From contig NZ_BMSE01000003.1 of the NCBI RefSeq assembly GCF_014648995.1, forward strand, positions 434,001 through 498,000: a DNA stretch of 64,000 bases. Direction: 5' to 3'. Of the stretch, positions 44,422 through 55,559 are shown in pieces. The notes beneath the pieces are model-generated. The model was not told where the DNA came from. It saw only the letters and a program-made list of their open reading frames with translations, and ran no database searches. The DNA comes from Streptomyces massasporeus. Lineage in GTDB: Bacteria > Actinomycetota > Actinomycetes > Streptomycetales > Streptomycetaceae. Each line of letters opens with the position of its first letter. Positions within the stretch are counted from its first letter, which is position 1. The translations under genes and the position numbers were made by a program.

Positions 44422-44739
44422 GGGCCACACTCCCGTCCCACCGCACACGCGAGCCCGCCGGGACTCCGGTTCGGGCGTGCCACAGAGCCTAGTTCACGCT
44501 CTGCAACGTCCCGGGTGGAGCACGGCGGGCGGGACGACCAGTTCCCCCGATCGGATCAGCAGATCGTAGGACCGACAGCGGGAGGTCGCGCCCCGAAAGG
44601 GGCGCGGGGCTGTGCCTGATCTGCGGCTCCGCCGCGTGGGCGCGACCGGCCACGACGACGCCGCACACGACGGACGACCGTCGCGGCACCCACCCCTCGC
44701 ACCGCCCCGAGCGGAGCGCCTACGCCTCGAACGGAGCGC
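44422..44739. other. Intergenic gap with repeat element
   Basis: 318 bp between two leftward genes. It holds a Streptomyces-type intergenic repeat (44588-44670) and part of a 20-bp tandem duplication ending at the Nudix stop. No gene seen. Confidence 0.6.
44588..44670. repeat. Intergenic REP-like element, copy 1
   Basis: A hairpin GCGCCCC-GAAA-GGGGCGC is followed by GGGGCTGTG and, further on, GCGCGACCGGCCACGACG. The same order of parts occurs at 55560-55640. I recall this pattern from many Streptomyces intergenic regions. Confidence 0.55.
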
Positions 44740-44752
44740 CTACGCCTCGAAC
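44713..44752. repeat. Exact 20-bp tandem duplication across a stop codon
   Basis: GGAGCGCCTACGCCTCGAAC occurs twice in a row at 44713-44732 and 44733-44752. The stop codon of the Nudix gene lies in the second copy. Confidence 0.9.
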
Positions 44753-45366
44753 GGACGCGCCGGCCAGGGCGCCTGTGCCGGACGCAGGGCGTCCAGGCCG
44801 TCGCCATCGCGCGCGGCGACCAGGGACAGCACGCCCACGACGAGGCAGTTGTTGTGGAGCTCGCCGGCCAGGACACCCCGGACGAGGTCCGCCACCGGCG
44901 CCCGGTCGAGTTCCATGTCCGCCTCTTCCTCCTCGACCGCGAAGCGTTCGCCCTCGGCCTCGGACAGATCGCGCGCGAGGAAGATCCGGACGGCCTCGTC
45001 GCAGCCGCCGGGCGTGGTGTAGACGTCGGTCAGCACCCGCCAGTCCTCGGCCTTGACGTGCGCCTCCTCGTACAGCTCGCGCTGCGCGGCGTGCAGCGGG
45101 TTCTCGCCGGGGACGTCGAGCAGTCCGGCCGGGATCTCCCACAGCTTGTGGCGGACGGGGTGGCGGTACTGGCGCAGGACCAGCACACGGTCGGCCTCGT
45201 CGAGGGCGAGGACGGCCACGGAGCCGGGGTGGACCTGGTAGTCCCGGCCGACCACCGTGCCGTCGGGCATGACCACGTCGTCGGTGCGCACGGAGGTCTT
45301 GTTGCCCGTGAAGGGGGTCTCCGTCGCCCGGATCTCCCACTCCTCCGGGGTGTCCTTGATCGTCAT
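44740..45366 (-). CDS. Nudix hydrolase, ADP-ribose pyrophosphatase type
   Basis: Hydrolase of 208 aa, probably splitting ADP-ribose to AMP and ribose-5-phosphate. The Nudix region is GLLDVPGENPLHAAQRELYEEAHVKAEDW, which keeps RELYEEA. The upstream LRQYRHPVRHKLWEIPAG segment is the ADP-ribose pyrophosphatase signature, and TTPGGCDEAVRIFLARDL follows. The start is ATG at 45364-45366 with AAGGAC six bases upstream. It lies directly downstream of pyrG, a pairing conserved in Streptomyces, though a terminator separates them. Confidence 0.9.
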   Translation of the reverse strand: MTIKDTPEEWEIRATETPFTGNKTSVRTDDVVMPDGTVVGRDYQVHPGSVAVLALDEADRVLVLRQYRHPVRHKLWEIPAGLLDVPGENPLHAAQRELYEEAHVKAEDWRVLTDVYTTPGGCDEAVRIFLARDLSEAEGERFAVEEEEADMELDRAPVADLVRGVLAGELHNNCLVVGVLSLVAARDGDGLDALRPAQAPWPARPFEA

Positions 45367-45406
45367 GCCTGTCCTTCCACGTGCCGCGCGACCTGCCGAA
45401 ACGAAA

Positions 45407-45441
45407 CCGGGGTGCACACCCTTTGAAGGGATGCACCCCGG
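45407..45441 (-). terminator. Terminator of pyrG
   Basis: Arms CCGGGGTGCA and TGCACCCCGG enclose a second pairing CCCTT/AAGGG, 20 bp downstream of the pyrG stop. Confidence 0.85.
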
Positions 45442-45460
45442 CCACCGTACAACTGGTGTG

Positions 45461-47119
<1,659 letters not shown>

Positions 47120-47647
47120 GGCCAAGACGGGGCTCCCGTGGTCGCGGTCTGGGGGTGCGGTGCGGCTGCCTGCCGGAAAACTCCGGGGCGCCGTCGCTGC
47201 GGTTCGGGGGTTCCCTGTCGGGAAGGGGCCCACCGGTCCACGGGCTACCAGCGTATCAGCGCCGCGGGGCGACGGCTTCCGGCCACGCTCCGCACACATC
47301 CCGACACGGAGACGATCACCGTCACCGGTCCCTCACCCCTTGCTCACTCGTTCGGCGTACCCACCTTGCCTGGACGGGCACCCGGATCATCTGCGTGCGT
47401 CGTATCCTGCTCGGACACTCGCTGCCGAGCCCGTCCGGCCCAACGGCACCACCCCCCGCCCGTAAGCACCGGAACAACGTGAGCTCGTCGGTTCGTTGAG
47501 CAACAATTGGCGCTTTGCATCACGGCTGAGTGACCTGTTTTGCTTCATCGCTCAATGACGCAACGCAAGACCTGCTGAAACCCCCCCTTGACCGCACTAG
47601 CGACAGCCCCCTCGTGGGGTGACGTGGCCGTTCGACTGGAGTTGCAC
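47120..47647. other. Divergent intergenic region of pyrG and the GH15 gene
   Basis: 528 bp with no credible gene. The part from 47480 to 47590 is richer in A/T than its surroundings and probably holds promoters for both sides. On the minus strand GATACGAC at about 47399-47411 could be a -10 for pyrG. Both readings are weak. Confidence 0.45.
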
Positions 47648-49450
47648 GTGGCCGGGCGCATCGAAGACTACGCACTCATCGGAGACATGCAGACCGCCGC
47701 TCTGGTCTGCCGGGACGGCACAGTCGACTGGCTGTGCCTGCCCCGCTTCGACTCGCACGCCATCTTCGCCGGCCTGCTGGGCACCGAGGAGCACGGATTC
47801 TGGCGGCTGGGCCCCGCGTACGCCTCCGACCAGCAGCCACCCACCGCCGCGCGACGCAGCTACCGGGGCGACTCGCTGATCCTTGAGTCCGAGTGGGACA
47901 CCCAGCGGGGCACGGTCCGGGTGACGGACTTCATGCCGCCGCGTGACGGCGCCCCGCAGCTGATCCGGATCGTGGAGGGCGTCTCGGGCCGGGTGCCGAT
48001 GCGCTCGGCGCTCAGGATGCGGTTCTCCTACGGGCGGGTGGTGCCGTGGGTGCACAAGCACGAGGGGCGCACGGTCGCCGTGGCGGGCCCCGACTCCGTG
48101 TGGTTCGACACATACGCGGAGACCTACGGCAAGTCGCTGACGACCTACGCGGACTTCACGGTCGCGCCGGGTGACCGGATCGCGTTCACGATCTCCTGGG
48201 AGCCCTCGCACAAGGAGCCGCCGCCGCTGCCGGAGCCGGAGCAGTCGCTGGAGGCGACGGAGGACTTCTGGCGCGAGTGGGTCGACCACTGTACGTACCA
48301 CGGCCCCTACCGGGAGGCCGTGGTCCGCTCGCTGATCACGCTGAAGGCCCTGACGTACGCCCCGACCGGCGGCATCGTCGCCGCGCCGACCACCTCCCTG
48401 CCGGAAGACATCGGCGGCGTCCGCAACTGGGACTACCGCTACACCTGGCTGCGCGACGCGGCGATCACGCTGTCCTCGCTGCTGCGCACCGGCTACCGCG
48501 AGGAGGCCCGCGCCTGGCGCGAGTGGCTGCTGCGGGCGGTGGCCGGCGACCCGGAGAACCTGCAGATCATGTACGGCATCGCCGGCGAGCGCGAGCTCGG
48601 CGAGGCGGAGCTGGACTGGCTGCCGGGCTACGAGAACTCCGGCCCGGTCCGGGTCGGCAACGGCGCGGCCCACCAGCTCCAGCTGGACGTGTACGGCGAA
48701 GTCACCGAGGCCCTGCACCTGGCCCACATGACGGGCCTCGCACGCAACGACTACGCCTCGCTGCTCCAGCTGAAGCTGATCCGCTACCTGGAGGACCACT
48801 GGCAGGAGCCGGACGAGGGCATCTGGGAGGTGCGCGGCCCGCGCCGCCACTTCGTGCACTCCAAGGTGATGGCCTGGGTCGCGGTCGACCGCACGATCAA
48901 GCTGATCGAGTCCGGTGACGCGGACGGCCCGCTGGAGCGCTGGCGCGAGCTGCGCGACGACATCCACCGGGACGTGTGCGAGCGGGGCTACGACAAGGAG
49001 CGCAACACCTTCACCCAGTCGTACGGCTCGAAGGAGCTGGACGCCTCCCTGCTGCTGATCCCGCAGATGGGCTTCCTGCCGCCGGACGACAAGCGGGTCA
49101 TCGGCACGATCGAGGCGATCCAGCGTGAGCTGTCCACGTCGGACGGCTTCATCCTGCGCTACCCGACCACCAGCGGCGACGAGAACGTCGACGGTCTGCC
49201 CGGCGACGAGGGCGCGTTCCTGGCCTGCTCGTTCTGGATGGCCGACGACCTGGCGATGATCGGCCGCGTGGACGAGGCCCGCAAGCTGTTCGAGAAGCTG
49301 CTGTCCCTGCGCAACGACCTCGGTCTGCTGGCCGAGGAGTGGGACCCACGCCTGCAGCGCCAGGTGGGCAACTTCCCGCAGGCCTTCAGCCATGTGCCGC
49401 TCATCGACACGGCTCTGCGTCTGACGGCTTCGGGCGCGTACGGCGGCTGA
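47648..49450 (+). CDS. Glycoside hydrolase family 15 protein (trehalase/glucoamylase-like)
   Basis: Cytoplasmic enzyme of 600 aa with no signal peptide. The N-terminal beta-sandwich domain starts RIEDYALIGDMQTAALVCRDGTVDWLCLPRFDS. The (alpha/alpha)6 barrel carries GGVRNWDYRYTWLRDAA, WLPGYENSGPVRVGNGA, and the second catalytic Glu in EEWDPRLQRQVGNFPQAFSH near residue 563. Mycobacterial proteins of this form are trehalases, so trehalose or an alpha-glucan oligosaccharide is the likely substrate. The GTG at 47648 with GGAG six bases upstream is chosen; the frame is open 20 codons further to a TTG. Confidence 0.88.
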   Translation: MAGRIEDYALIGDMQTAALVCRDGTVDWLCLPRFDSHAIFAGLLGTEEHGFWRLGPAYASDQQPPTAARRSYRGDSLILESEWDTQRGTVRVTDFMPPRDGAPQLIRIVEGVSGRVPMRSALRMRFSYGRVVPWVHKHEGRTVAVAGPDSVWFDTYAETYGKSLTTYADFTVAPGDRIAFTISWEPSHKEPPPLPEPEQSLEATEDFWREWVDHCTYHGPYREAVVRSLITLKALTYAPTGGIVAAPTTSLPEDIGGVRNWDYRYTWLRDAAITLSSLLRTGYREEARAWREWLLRAVAGDPENLQIMYGIAGERELGEAELDWLPGYENSGPVRVGNGAAHQLQLDVYGEVTEALHLAHMTGLARNDYASLLQLKLIRYLEDHWQEPDEGIWEVRGPRRHFVHSKVMAWVAVDRTIKLIESGDADGPLERWRELRDDIHRDVCERGYDKERNTFTQSYGSKELDASLLLIPQMGFLPPDDKRVIGTIEAIQRELSTSDGFILRYPTTSGDENVDGLPGDEGAFLACSFWMADDLAMIGRVDEARKLFEKLLSLRNDLGLLAEEWDPRLQRQVGNFPQAFSHVPLIDTALRLTASGAYGG

Positions 49451-49642
49451 GCGGGGCGGCCCGCGGAGGGCCGGGGCCTCACTCCGTCCCCTCGCCGGTG
49501 TGGCACGCCGGTCTTCGCAGGGGTCTCACCGCGGCCCTCGCGGGGCCCCCGCCTCACTGCGGCCTTCATCGCGGGCCGCACTCCGGCCCTGGCAGGTGTG
49601 CCACTCCGGCCCTCGCGGGGCCTCGCCATGGCCTCGCGGGCC

Positions 49643-50599
49643 TCACTCCGGCCTGAGGGCCGTGAGCGTGCGTTCCCCCGCCGGATCCCCGGCCGTGGCC
49701 GGAACGAGGGCTATCTCGTCGAGTCCGGCCTCGGCGTAGGCGGCGATGCGGACGCGGACGGTGTCCGTGTCGCCGACGAGGGCGACCGTGCCGGCGGCCT
49801 CGGGTGGCAGGGCCCGCAGCAGGGTGTCGGCGTCGGCGCCCTTGGCGGCCAGCTCGACGACCTCGGCGAACCCCGCGTCGACGAACATGTCGCTGTAGCC
49901 CGGCACGGCGAGATAGCCGACGACGCTGCGCAGAACCTGGGTGAGCGACTCCGGCTCCGGGTCCACGGCGGCGGGCAGCCAGGCGGCCAGCTTCGGCGGC
50001 GTGCGGCCCACCTTCTCGGCGGCGGCGAGCATCCGCTCCCGCAGCATCCGGACCTGCTCGGGCGAGACGATGTCGAGCAGCATCCGGTCGGCGTGCGCGA
50101 CGGCCGCGGCGACCGCCTTCTCCCCGAACGCGGCGACGGTGACCGTGCCTCCGGGCGGCGGCAGCCGGCGCGGAAAGCCGCTGCCGGGCACGATCGGCTC
50201 GCCGGGCGTGCCGTGCATCAGCGCCCGTACGGTCGCCGCCGACTCCGCGAGGGCGGCGGCGGGCCGGGTGCGCGGCCGGCCGTGCACGCCCTCGACGACG
50301 CGTTTGCTGGAGGTGCCCAGGGCCACGCCGACGGGCCGGCCGGTGACGGCCGCGGTGGAGGCGGCGCCCCGGACGATGGTCAGCGGGTCGCGCACCGACA
50401 CCGGCACGGGCCCGGCGGTCAGCGCGACCCGCTCGGTGGCGGCGCCGATCGCCGTCGCCAGGACGAACGAGTCCCACGTGGGTCCCTCGCCCGCCCACAC
50501 CTCCCGGTACCCGAGCCGGTCGGCGAGCACCGCGACCCGCAGCGGCTCCTCGACCGGACCGTCGTCCTCCCGCCCCACCGCGACCACACTCATGTCCAT
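49643..50599 (-). CDS. LLM-class, F420-type flavin-dependent oxidoreductase
   Basis: Luciferase-like TIM-barrel protein of 318 aa. ADRLGYREVWAGEGPTWDSFVLATAIGAATERVALTAGPVPVSVRDP fits the family core, as does RPVGVALGTSSKRVVEGVHG and the C-terminal AGLDEIALVPATAGDPAGER. A Gly-rich insertion is present around FPRRLPPPGG. The cofactor could be F420 or FMN; F420 is commoner in Streptomyces. The ATG at 50597-50599 is chosen, and a second ATG two codons later is possible. It is divergent from a PucR regulator across 148 bp, so regulation by that protein is likely. About 190 bp of degenerate GC repeats separate its end from the GH15 gene. Confidence 0.83.
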   Translation of the reverse strand: MDMSVVAVGREDDGPVEEPLRVAVLADRLGYREVWAGEGPTWDSFVLATAIGAATERVALTAGPVPVSVRDPLTIVRGAASTAAVTGRPVGVALGTSSKRVVEGVHGRPRTRPAAALAESAATVRALMHGTPGEPIVPGSGFPRRLPPPGGTVTVAAFGEKAVAAAVAHADRMLLDIVSPEQVRMLRERMLAAAEKVGRTPPKLAAWLPAAVDPEPESLTQVLRSVVGYLAVPGYSDMFVDAGFAEVVELAAKGADADTLLRALPPEAAGTVALVGDTDTVRVRIAAYAEAGLDEIALVPATAGDPAGERTLTALRPE

Positions 50600-50632
50600 G
50601 GGGGCGCCCGTACCCGGTCGAGCACGCGGTAT

Positions 50633-50672
50633 TCCGGGGAGATCCACGCCGTGGTCCGGAGAGATCCACCGC
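50633..50672. promoter_or_regulatory. Two direct repeats in the LLM/PucR divergent region
   Basis: TCCGGGGAGATCCACGCC at 50633-50650 and TCCGGAGAGATCCACCGC at 50655-50672 are near-identical, 22 bp apart (two helical turns). A third TCCGG follows. These suit tandem binding by a regulator such as the adjacent PucR protein. Confidence 0.5.
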
Positions 50673-50747
50673 GGGATCCGGGAAGTGATCGTCCCGGTGC
50701 CCGTCCGGAGATGTCCGGGAGGCACCCGCGCGGGTAGCGTCCGGCAC

Positions 50748-52391
50748 ATGGACAGCGGGACGGACAGCGGTTACGACACCCAGGGCGCCGGGATCACCGT
50801 GCAGCGGGCGCTGGAGCTGCCGGGGCTGCGCAGCGGGCTGCCCGAGGTGCTGGCGGGCGCGGAGCGGCTCGGGCGGACCGTGCGCTGGGTGCACGCCGGA
50901 GAGGTGCCGCACATCGCCTCCCTGCTCAAGGGCGGCGAGCTCCTGCTGACCACGGGCTACGGCCTGGGCACCCGCCCCGCCGAGCAGCGGGCGTTCGTGC
51001 GCACCCTGGCCGAGCGCGGCATCGCGGCCCTGGTCGTGGAGCTCGGTCCGCGCTTCACCCGGCTGCCCGCGGCCCTCGTCGACACGGCACGCGCGGCCGG
51101 GCTGCCACTGGTCCAGCTGCACCGCGAGGTGCCGTTCGTGACGGTCACGGAGGAGGTCCACACCGAGATCGTCAACGGCCACTACGCCCTGCTCCAGCGG
51201 GCCGAGGAGGTGCACCGGCGGTGCACACAGGCCGTGCTGGGCGGCGGCGGTGTGCCCCAGGTGCTGGGCATCCTGGCCGACTTCGCCGGAAATCCCGTGT
51301 TCCTGGAGACGGCGGACGGGCAGTTGCTGTACGCGGCCGGGGCCGGTCCCGAGGGCGCGGACCCGCTCCAGGTGTGGGAGGGGCTGCGCGGCCAGCACAA
51401 GGACGAGCCGCCGCTCGCGGGATCGGTGCTGGTGGACGTGCCGGGCGGCGGGCCCGGCAGCGGGGGCGTCCGGGCGCGTCTGGTCCTGCTGCCCGTGCGC
51501 ACGCCCCAGGCGCCGGTGCACCGGATGGCGGCCGAGCGGGCCGCGGGCATCCTGGCCGTGGTGCTGATGCAGGCCCGCCAGGAGGAGGAGCTGGCGGCGC
51601 GCGGGCGGGGCGACTTCCTCACCGACCTCGCCGAGGGCCGGGTGACGGCCGAGGACGCCCCGGCGCAGGCACGAGTGCTGGGCTTCCGGCCGGGCGAAGG
51701 GCCGCTGCTGCCGGTGGTGATGCGGCTCGGGGACGCCCTGTCCCCCGGTGGCGGCTGGGCGGTGCTGGCCCGGGCCCTCTCGGAGGAGCTGGCGTCGGTG
51801 GGGGTGCCGGTGCTGCTGGGCGTGCGGCCGGTGGAGAGCCGGGTGCTGGTGCTGCTCGGGCTGCGGGCGGAATCGGAGCGGGCCGCTGTCGCGGACCGGG
51901 TCGCGGCGGCGCTGCGGGCCGGCGTGGGCCGGGCGGGGATGCCGCGGCCGGGCGGACAGCCGCCCGTGGTGGTCGTGGGGACGGCCGGCGGCTGGCCGGC
52001 CGTGGCCTCGGGGCTGCGGCACGCGGCCGAGACGGCCACGGCGGCGCAGGGTCTGCCGGACCGGCCCTGGTACGACGCCCGCCGCCTCGACATCGACCTG
52101 CTGCTGTGGCGGTTGCGCGACCATCCGGACCTGGCGGCCTTCGTCGACCGGGCCCTCGGCCCGCTCCTGGAGCACGACCGCCGCTCCCGGCCGCCGCTGC
52201 TGCCCACGTTGACGACCTACCTCGCCCACGCCGGGCGCAAGGCGGAGACGGCCCGGGAGCTGCATCTGAACCGGCAGACCCTGTACAACCGGCTGGCGCG
52301 CATCGGGGAGTTGCTGGGGACGGACCTGGACGACCCGCAGACGGTCCTGGCCCTGAGCCTGGCCCTGCGGGCCCGCAGACACGTCCCGTAG
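50748..52391 (+). CDS. PucR-family transcriptional regulator
   Basis: Regulator of 547 aa. The N-terminal PucR domain (TVQRALELPGLRSGLPEVLAGAERLGRTVRWVH, then LLKGGELLLTTGYGLG) covers about residues 15-135. A GAF-like middle (VLGILADFAGNPVFLETADGQLLYAAG) follows. The C-terminal helix-turn-helix is TTYLAHAGRKAETARELHLNRQTLYNRLARIGELLG. Family members control purine, amine or sugar catabolism. The ATG at 50748 lies eight bases after TAGCGT, so a leaderless transcript is possible. The divergent LLM oxidoreductase is the obvious candidate target. Confidence 0.88.
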   Translation: MDSGTDSGYDTQGAGITVQRALELPGLRSGLPEVLAGAERLGRTVRWVHAGEVPHIASLLKGGELLLTTGYGLGTRPAEQRAFVRTLAERGIAALVVELGPRFTRLPAALVDTARAAGLPLVQLHREVPFVTVTEEVHTEIVNGHYALLQRAEEVHRRCTQAVLGGGGVPQVLGILADFAGNPVFLETADGQLLYAAGAGPEGADPLQVWEGLRGQHKDEPPLAGSVLVDVPGGGPGSGGVRARLVLLPVRTPQAPVHRMAAERAAGILAVVLMQARQEEELAARGRGDFLTDLAEGRVTAEDAPAQARVLGFRPGEGPLLPVVMRLGDALSPGGGWAVLARALSEELASVGVPVLLGVRPVESRVLVLLGLRAESERAAVADRVAAALRAGVGRAGMPRPGGQPPVVVVGTAGGWPAVASGLRHAAETATAAQGLPDRPWYDARRLDIDLLLWRLRDHPDLAAFVDRALGPLLEHDRRSRPPLLPTLTTYLAHAGRKAETARELHLNRQTLYNRLARIGELLGTDLDDPQTVLALSLALRARRHVP

Positions 52392-52405
52392 GGCTGCCGG
52401 GGCTG

Positions 52406-53548
52406 CTACGGGAGGGGCCGGGGCTGGGTCAACTCGTCGTACACGCTGAGCACTTGGGCGACCGTCTCGTCCTCGGTCGGCCAGCTGGCCGCCTGCCGGG
52501 CGCCCTTGGCGGTCAGCGTGTCCCGGCGGGCCCGGTCGCCGAGGAGCCGTACGACGGATTCGGCGAGGGCCTTCGCGTCCCCGTACGGGACGAGTTCGGC
52601 CGCGTCGCCGACGAGTTCGGGGATGCCGCCGACGTTCGTCGCGACGAGCGGCACGCGCGCGTGGAGGGCCTCCTGGGCGAGGACGGAGCGCGCCTCCCAG
52701 CGGCTCGGCAGCAGGGCGAGGTCGGCGGCGGCGAGCAGGTCGGTGACGTCGTCGCGGCGCCCGATGAGCCGGACCGGCAGCCCCTCCTCCTCGATCCGCC
52801 CCTGGAGTTCACCGCGCAGCGGCCCCTCCCCCGCGATCACGACCAGGGGCACGGGATCGAGCCGGCGCCAGGCGCGCGCGGCGTCCAGCAGCACGTCGTA
52901 TCCGCGGTGCCGTTCCAGGGAGCCGACGGCGATCAGCAAGGGCCGTCCGATGGCGCCGAGTTCGGCACGCACCTTGGGCCGCAGCCGGTCGGGGTCGTCG
53001 GGTTCGAGGGGCCTGCGGGGGCCGGGCAGCGCGACGGCCGCGAGCCGTGCGTCCCGCGCGCCGGTGAGCCGGGCCCGGTCCACGAGCGGCGAGGTCGTGC
53101 CCAGCACGACGGTGGCCGCCTTCACGACCCTGCGCTCCAGGACCCGCAGCATGTGGGCACGCGCGCCGTCGGCGTGCGCCCGGTCGTGCCACGTCACGAC
53201 CAGCGGGGTCCGCACCCGCCGGCCGCTGAGGGCCAGCACGGTGCGGAAGGAGGCGTGCAGTCCGTGCGCATGCACCAGATCGGCGTTGGCGCAGGCCGCC
53301 CGCAGGGCCGCCACCGACACCGGGTCACTGCTGCGCGGCACGTGCACGTGGTCGGCCCCGACACCGCTGAAGTCATAGGCGCGGTCGGCCTCATAAGGGG
53401 CGCACACCGTGACCTTCACGCCCCGCGCGACGAGCCCCGCGGCCAGCGAGCGCACATGCGCACTGCTGGCGGCATTGCCTCCGCCCAGCACCTGCACGGT
53501 GCGCAGCGGCAACTGGCCGTGCGGTGAGGGGCTGCTCACGGGGGTCAC
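52406..53548 (-). CDS. GT4-family glycosyltransferase
   Basis: Retaining GT-B glycosyltransferase of 380 aa. The N-terminal acceptor domain has VQVLGGGNAASSAHVRSLAAGL and ADLVHAHGLHASFR. The donor domain has LLIAVGSLERHRGYDVLLDA and the nucleotide-sugar motif EARSVLAQEALHARVPLVATNVGGIPELV with the family's E-x7-E arrangement. No membrane segment is seen, so it is cytoplasmic or membrane-associated. Acceptor unknown. The GTG start has GGAG nine bases upstream. It lies downstream of recN but is separated from it by a terminator hairpin. Confidence 0.85.
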   Translation of the reverse strand: MTPVSSPSPHGQLPLRTVQVLGGGNAASSAHVRSLAAGLVARGVKVTVCAPYEADRAYDFSGVGADHVHVPRSSDPVSVAALRAACANADLVHAHGLHASFRTVLALSGRRVRTPLVVTWHDRAHADGARAHMLRVLERRVVKAATVVLGTTSPLVDRARLTGARDARLAAVALPGPRRPLEPDDPDRLRPKVRAELGAIGRPLLIAVGSLERHRGYDVLLDAARAWRRLDPVPLVVIAGEGPLRGELQGRIEEEGLPVRLIGRRDDVTDLLAAADLALLPSRWEARSVLAQEALHARVPLVATNVGGIPELVGDAAELVPYGDAKALAESVVRLLGDRARRDTLTAKGARQAASWPTEDETVAQVLSVYDELTQPRPLP

Positions 53549-53616
53549 GTGGCCGGGCTCCTGGTTCGGGTCGGGCGGTCACGACGCGTACTCCGCCAAG
53601 GATGCCAGGACATACG

Positions 53617-53641
53617 GGGGTTCCGGGAACGCCGGAACCCC
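53617..53641 (-). terminator. Terminator of recN
   Basis: Perfect 10-bp arms GGGGTTCCGG and CCGGAACCCC with a 5-base loop, about 120 bp downstream of the recN stop. Confidence 0.75.
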
Positions 53642-53759
53642 AGCGGCGCGACAGCGGGGCGCGGCAGCGGGGGAATGCGCCGGACCGGGTCACCCACACG
53701 AGTGAAATTCGGGCGACCCGCCCGGCCGTGCCGCACCGCCGCCGGTGCGCCGCTGACTG

Positions 53760-55496
53760 CTAGCCGTCCGCCCGGGCCGCCGCGAGCAGCTCCTCCGCGT
53801 GCGCCCGGGCCGTCTCGGAGTCCTCCTGGCCGGCGAGCATGCGGGACAGCTCCCGAACCCGGTCCTCGCCCTCGAGGACCTTGACGCCCGAGCGGGTCAC
53901 GGACCCGTCGTTGGTCTTCTCCACCAGCAGCTGCCGGTCGGCGAAGGCGGCCACCTGGGGCAGGTGCGTCACGACCACGACCTGCGCGCTCTTCGCCAGC
54001 CGTGCGAGCCGTCGGCCGATCTCGACCGCCGCCTTGCCGCCGACCCCGGCGTCGACCTCGTCGAAGAGGTACGTCGGCACGGGGTCCGTCCCCGCGAACA
54101 CGACCTCCACGGCCAACATCACCCGCGACAGTTCGCCGCCGGACGCGCCCTTGGCGATCGGCCGGGGCGGCGCGCCCGGGTGCGGGGCGAGCAGCAGCTC
54201 GACCTCGTCGGCGCCGGCGGGACCGTAGGCGACCGGACGGCCGCCGACCTCGACGCCCTCGGGGTCCTCGGTCTGCCGGATGTCGAAGGACACGCGTGCG
54301 TGCGGCATGGCGAGGGAGGCCAGCTCGGCGGTCACGGCTGCGGCGAACCGCTCGGCGGCCTCCGTCCGGGCATCCGTCAACGCCTGCGCCAGCCCGCCCA
54401 GTTCCGACCGCAGGGCGTCCCGCTCGGCGGTCAGCTCCCCGATCCGCTCGTCGTCGCCGTCGAGTTCGGTCAGCCGGGCGGCGCTCTGCTCGGCCCATGC
54501 CAGCACGGTGGCGATGTCCTCGCCGTACTTGCGCGTCAGCCCGGTGAGCGCGGCCCGCCGCTCCTCGACGGCCGAAAGCCGCAGCGGATCGGCGTCCAGG
54601 TCGTCGGCATAGCCCGCCAGGTCCCCCGCCGCGTCGCGGAGCAGGATCCCGATCTCCCCGATGCGGTCCGCGAGCGCGGCCAGCGCCGGATCGTGCGACC
54701 GTACGGCGTCCAGGGCCCGCTGGGAGCCCGCGACGAGCGTCCCGGCGTCGACGCCCTCCGGGTCCTCCGGGTTGCCCGCGAGGGCGGCGTGCGCGGCCGC
54801 GGCGGCGGACGCCAGCGCCTCGGCGTGCCCGAGCCGCTCGGCCTCCTCGGCCAGCTCCACGTCCTCACCGGCGCGGGGTTCGACGGCGGCGATCTCGTCG
54901 AGCCCGAAGCGCAGCAGGTCGGCCTCCTGGGCCCGTTCACGCGCCCGGGTGGTGATCTCGTCGAGTTCGGCGGAGACGGCCCGCAGCCGCTTGTACGCCT
55001 CGCCGTATTTGGCCAGCGGTCCGCCGACCGCGTCGCCCGCGTACCGGTCGAGCGCCTGCCGCTGCCGGGACAGCTTGAGCAGCCCCTGCTGGTCGGTCTG
55101 CCCGTGCACGGCCACCAGCTCGTCGGCGAGCTCGGCCAGCACGCCCACGGGCACGCTGCGCCCGCCCAGGTGCGCCCGCGAGCGCCCCTCGGCGGAAACG
55201 GTACGGCTGATCAGCAGGGCCCCGTCGTCGAGCTCCGCCCCAGCCTCCTCGGCGCGTACCGCGGCCGTGGCATCGCGGGGAACGGTGATCCGCCCCTCCA
55301 CGACGGCCTTGCCGGCCCCGATCCGCACGAGCGCGGGGTCGGCCCGCCCGCCCAGCAGCAACCCCAGGCTGGTGACCACCATGGTCTTGCCCGCACCCGT
55401 CTCACCCGTGACCGCGGTGAACCCGGGCGACAGCTCGACCACGGCGTCGTCAATCACGCCCAGCGACCGTATCCGCATCTCCTCCAGCACGGACAC
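53760..55496 (-). CDS. recN: DNA repair protein RecN
   Basis: SMC-like ATPase of 578 aa acting in double-strand break repair. The head has MRIRSLGVIDDAVVEL and Walker A GETGAGKT at residues 31-38. The arms are two coiled-coil stretches rich in Ala, Glu and Arg (about 150-380). The C-terminal half carries the signature KGASGGELSRVMLAVE and Walker B TYLFDEVDAGVGG, then the VVVTHLPQVAAFAD segment. The GTG at 55494-55496 is chosen; in-frame GTG and ATG lie within six codons. It follows nadK by 152 bp that contain a repeat. I see no LexA box upstream. Confidence 0.95.
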   Translation of the reverse strand: MSVLEEMRIRSLGVIDDAVVELSPGFTAVTGETGAGKTMVVTSLGLLLGGRADPALVRIGAGKAVVEGRITVPRDATAAVRAEEAGAELDDGALLISRTVSAEGRSRAHLGGRSVPVGVLAELADELVAVHGQTDQQGLLKLSRQRQALDRYAGDAVGGPLAKYGEAYKRLRAVSAELDEITTRARERAQEADLLRFGLDEIAAVEPRAGEDVELAEEAERLGHAEALASAAAAAHAALAGNPEDPEGVDAGTLVAGSQRALDAVRSHDPALAALADRIGEIGILLRDAAGDLAGYADDLDADPLRLSAVEERRAALTGLTRKYGEDIATVLAWAEQSAARLTELDGDDERIGELTAERDALRSELGGLAQALTDARTEAAERFAAAVTAELASLAMPHARVSFDIRQTEDPEGVEVGGRPVAYGPAGADEVELLLAPHPGAPPRPIAKGASGGELSRVMLAVEVVFAGTDPVPTYLFDEVDAGVGGKAAVEIGRRLARLAKSAQVVVVTHLPQVAAFADRQLLVEKTNDGSVTRSGVKVLEGEDRVRELSRMLAGQEDSETARAHAEELLAAARADG

Positions 55497-55559
55497 GACC
55501 TTACGAGGTCCTAGCCACGGATTGCGACTGGCCCACTCTTGTCACCCACGAGTGTGGCG

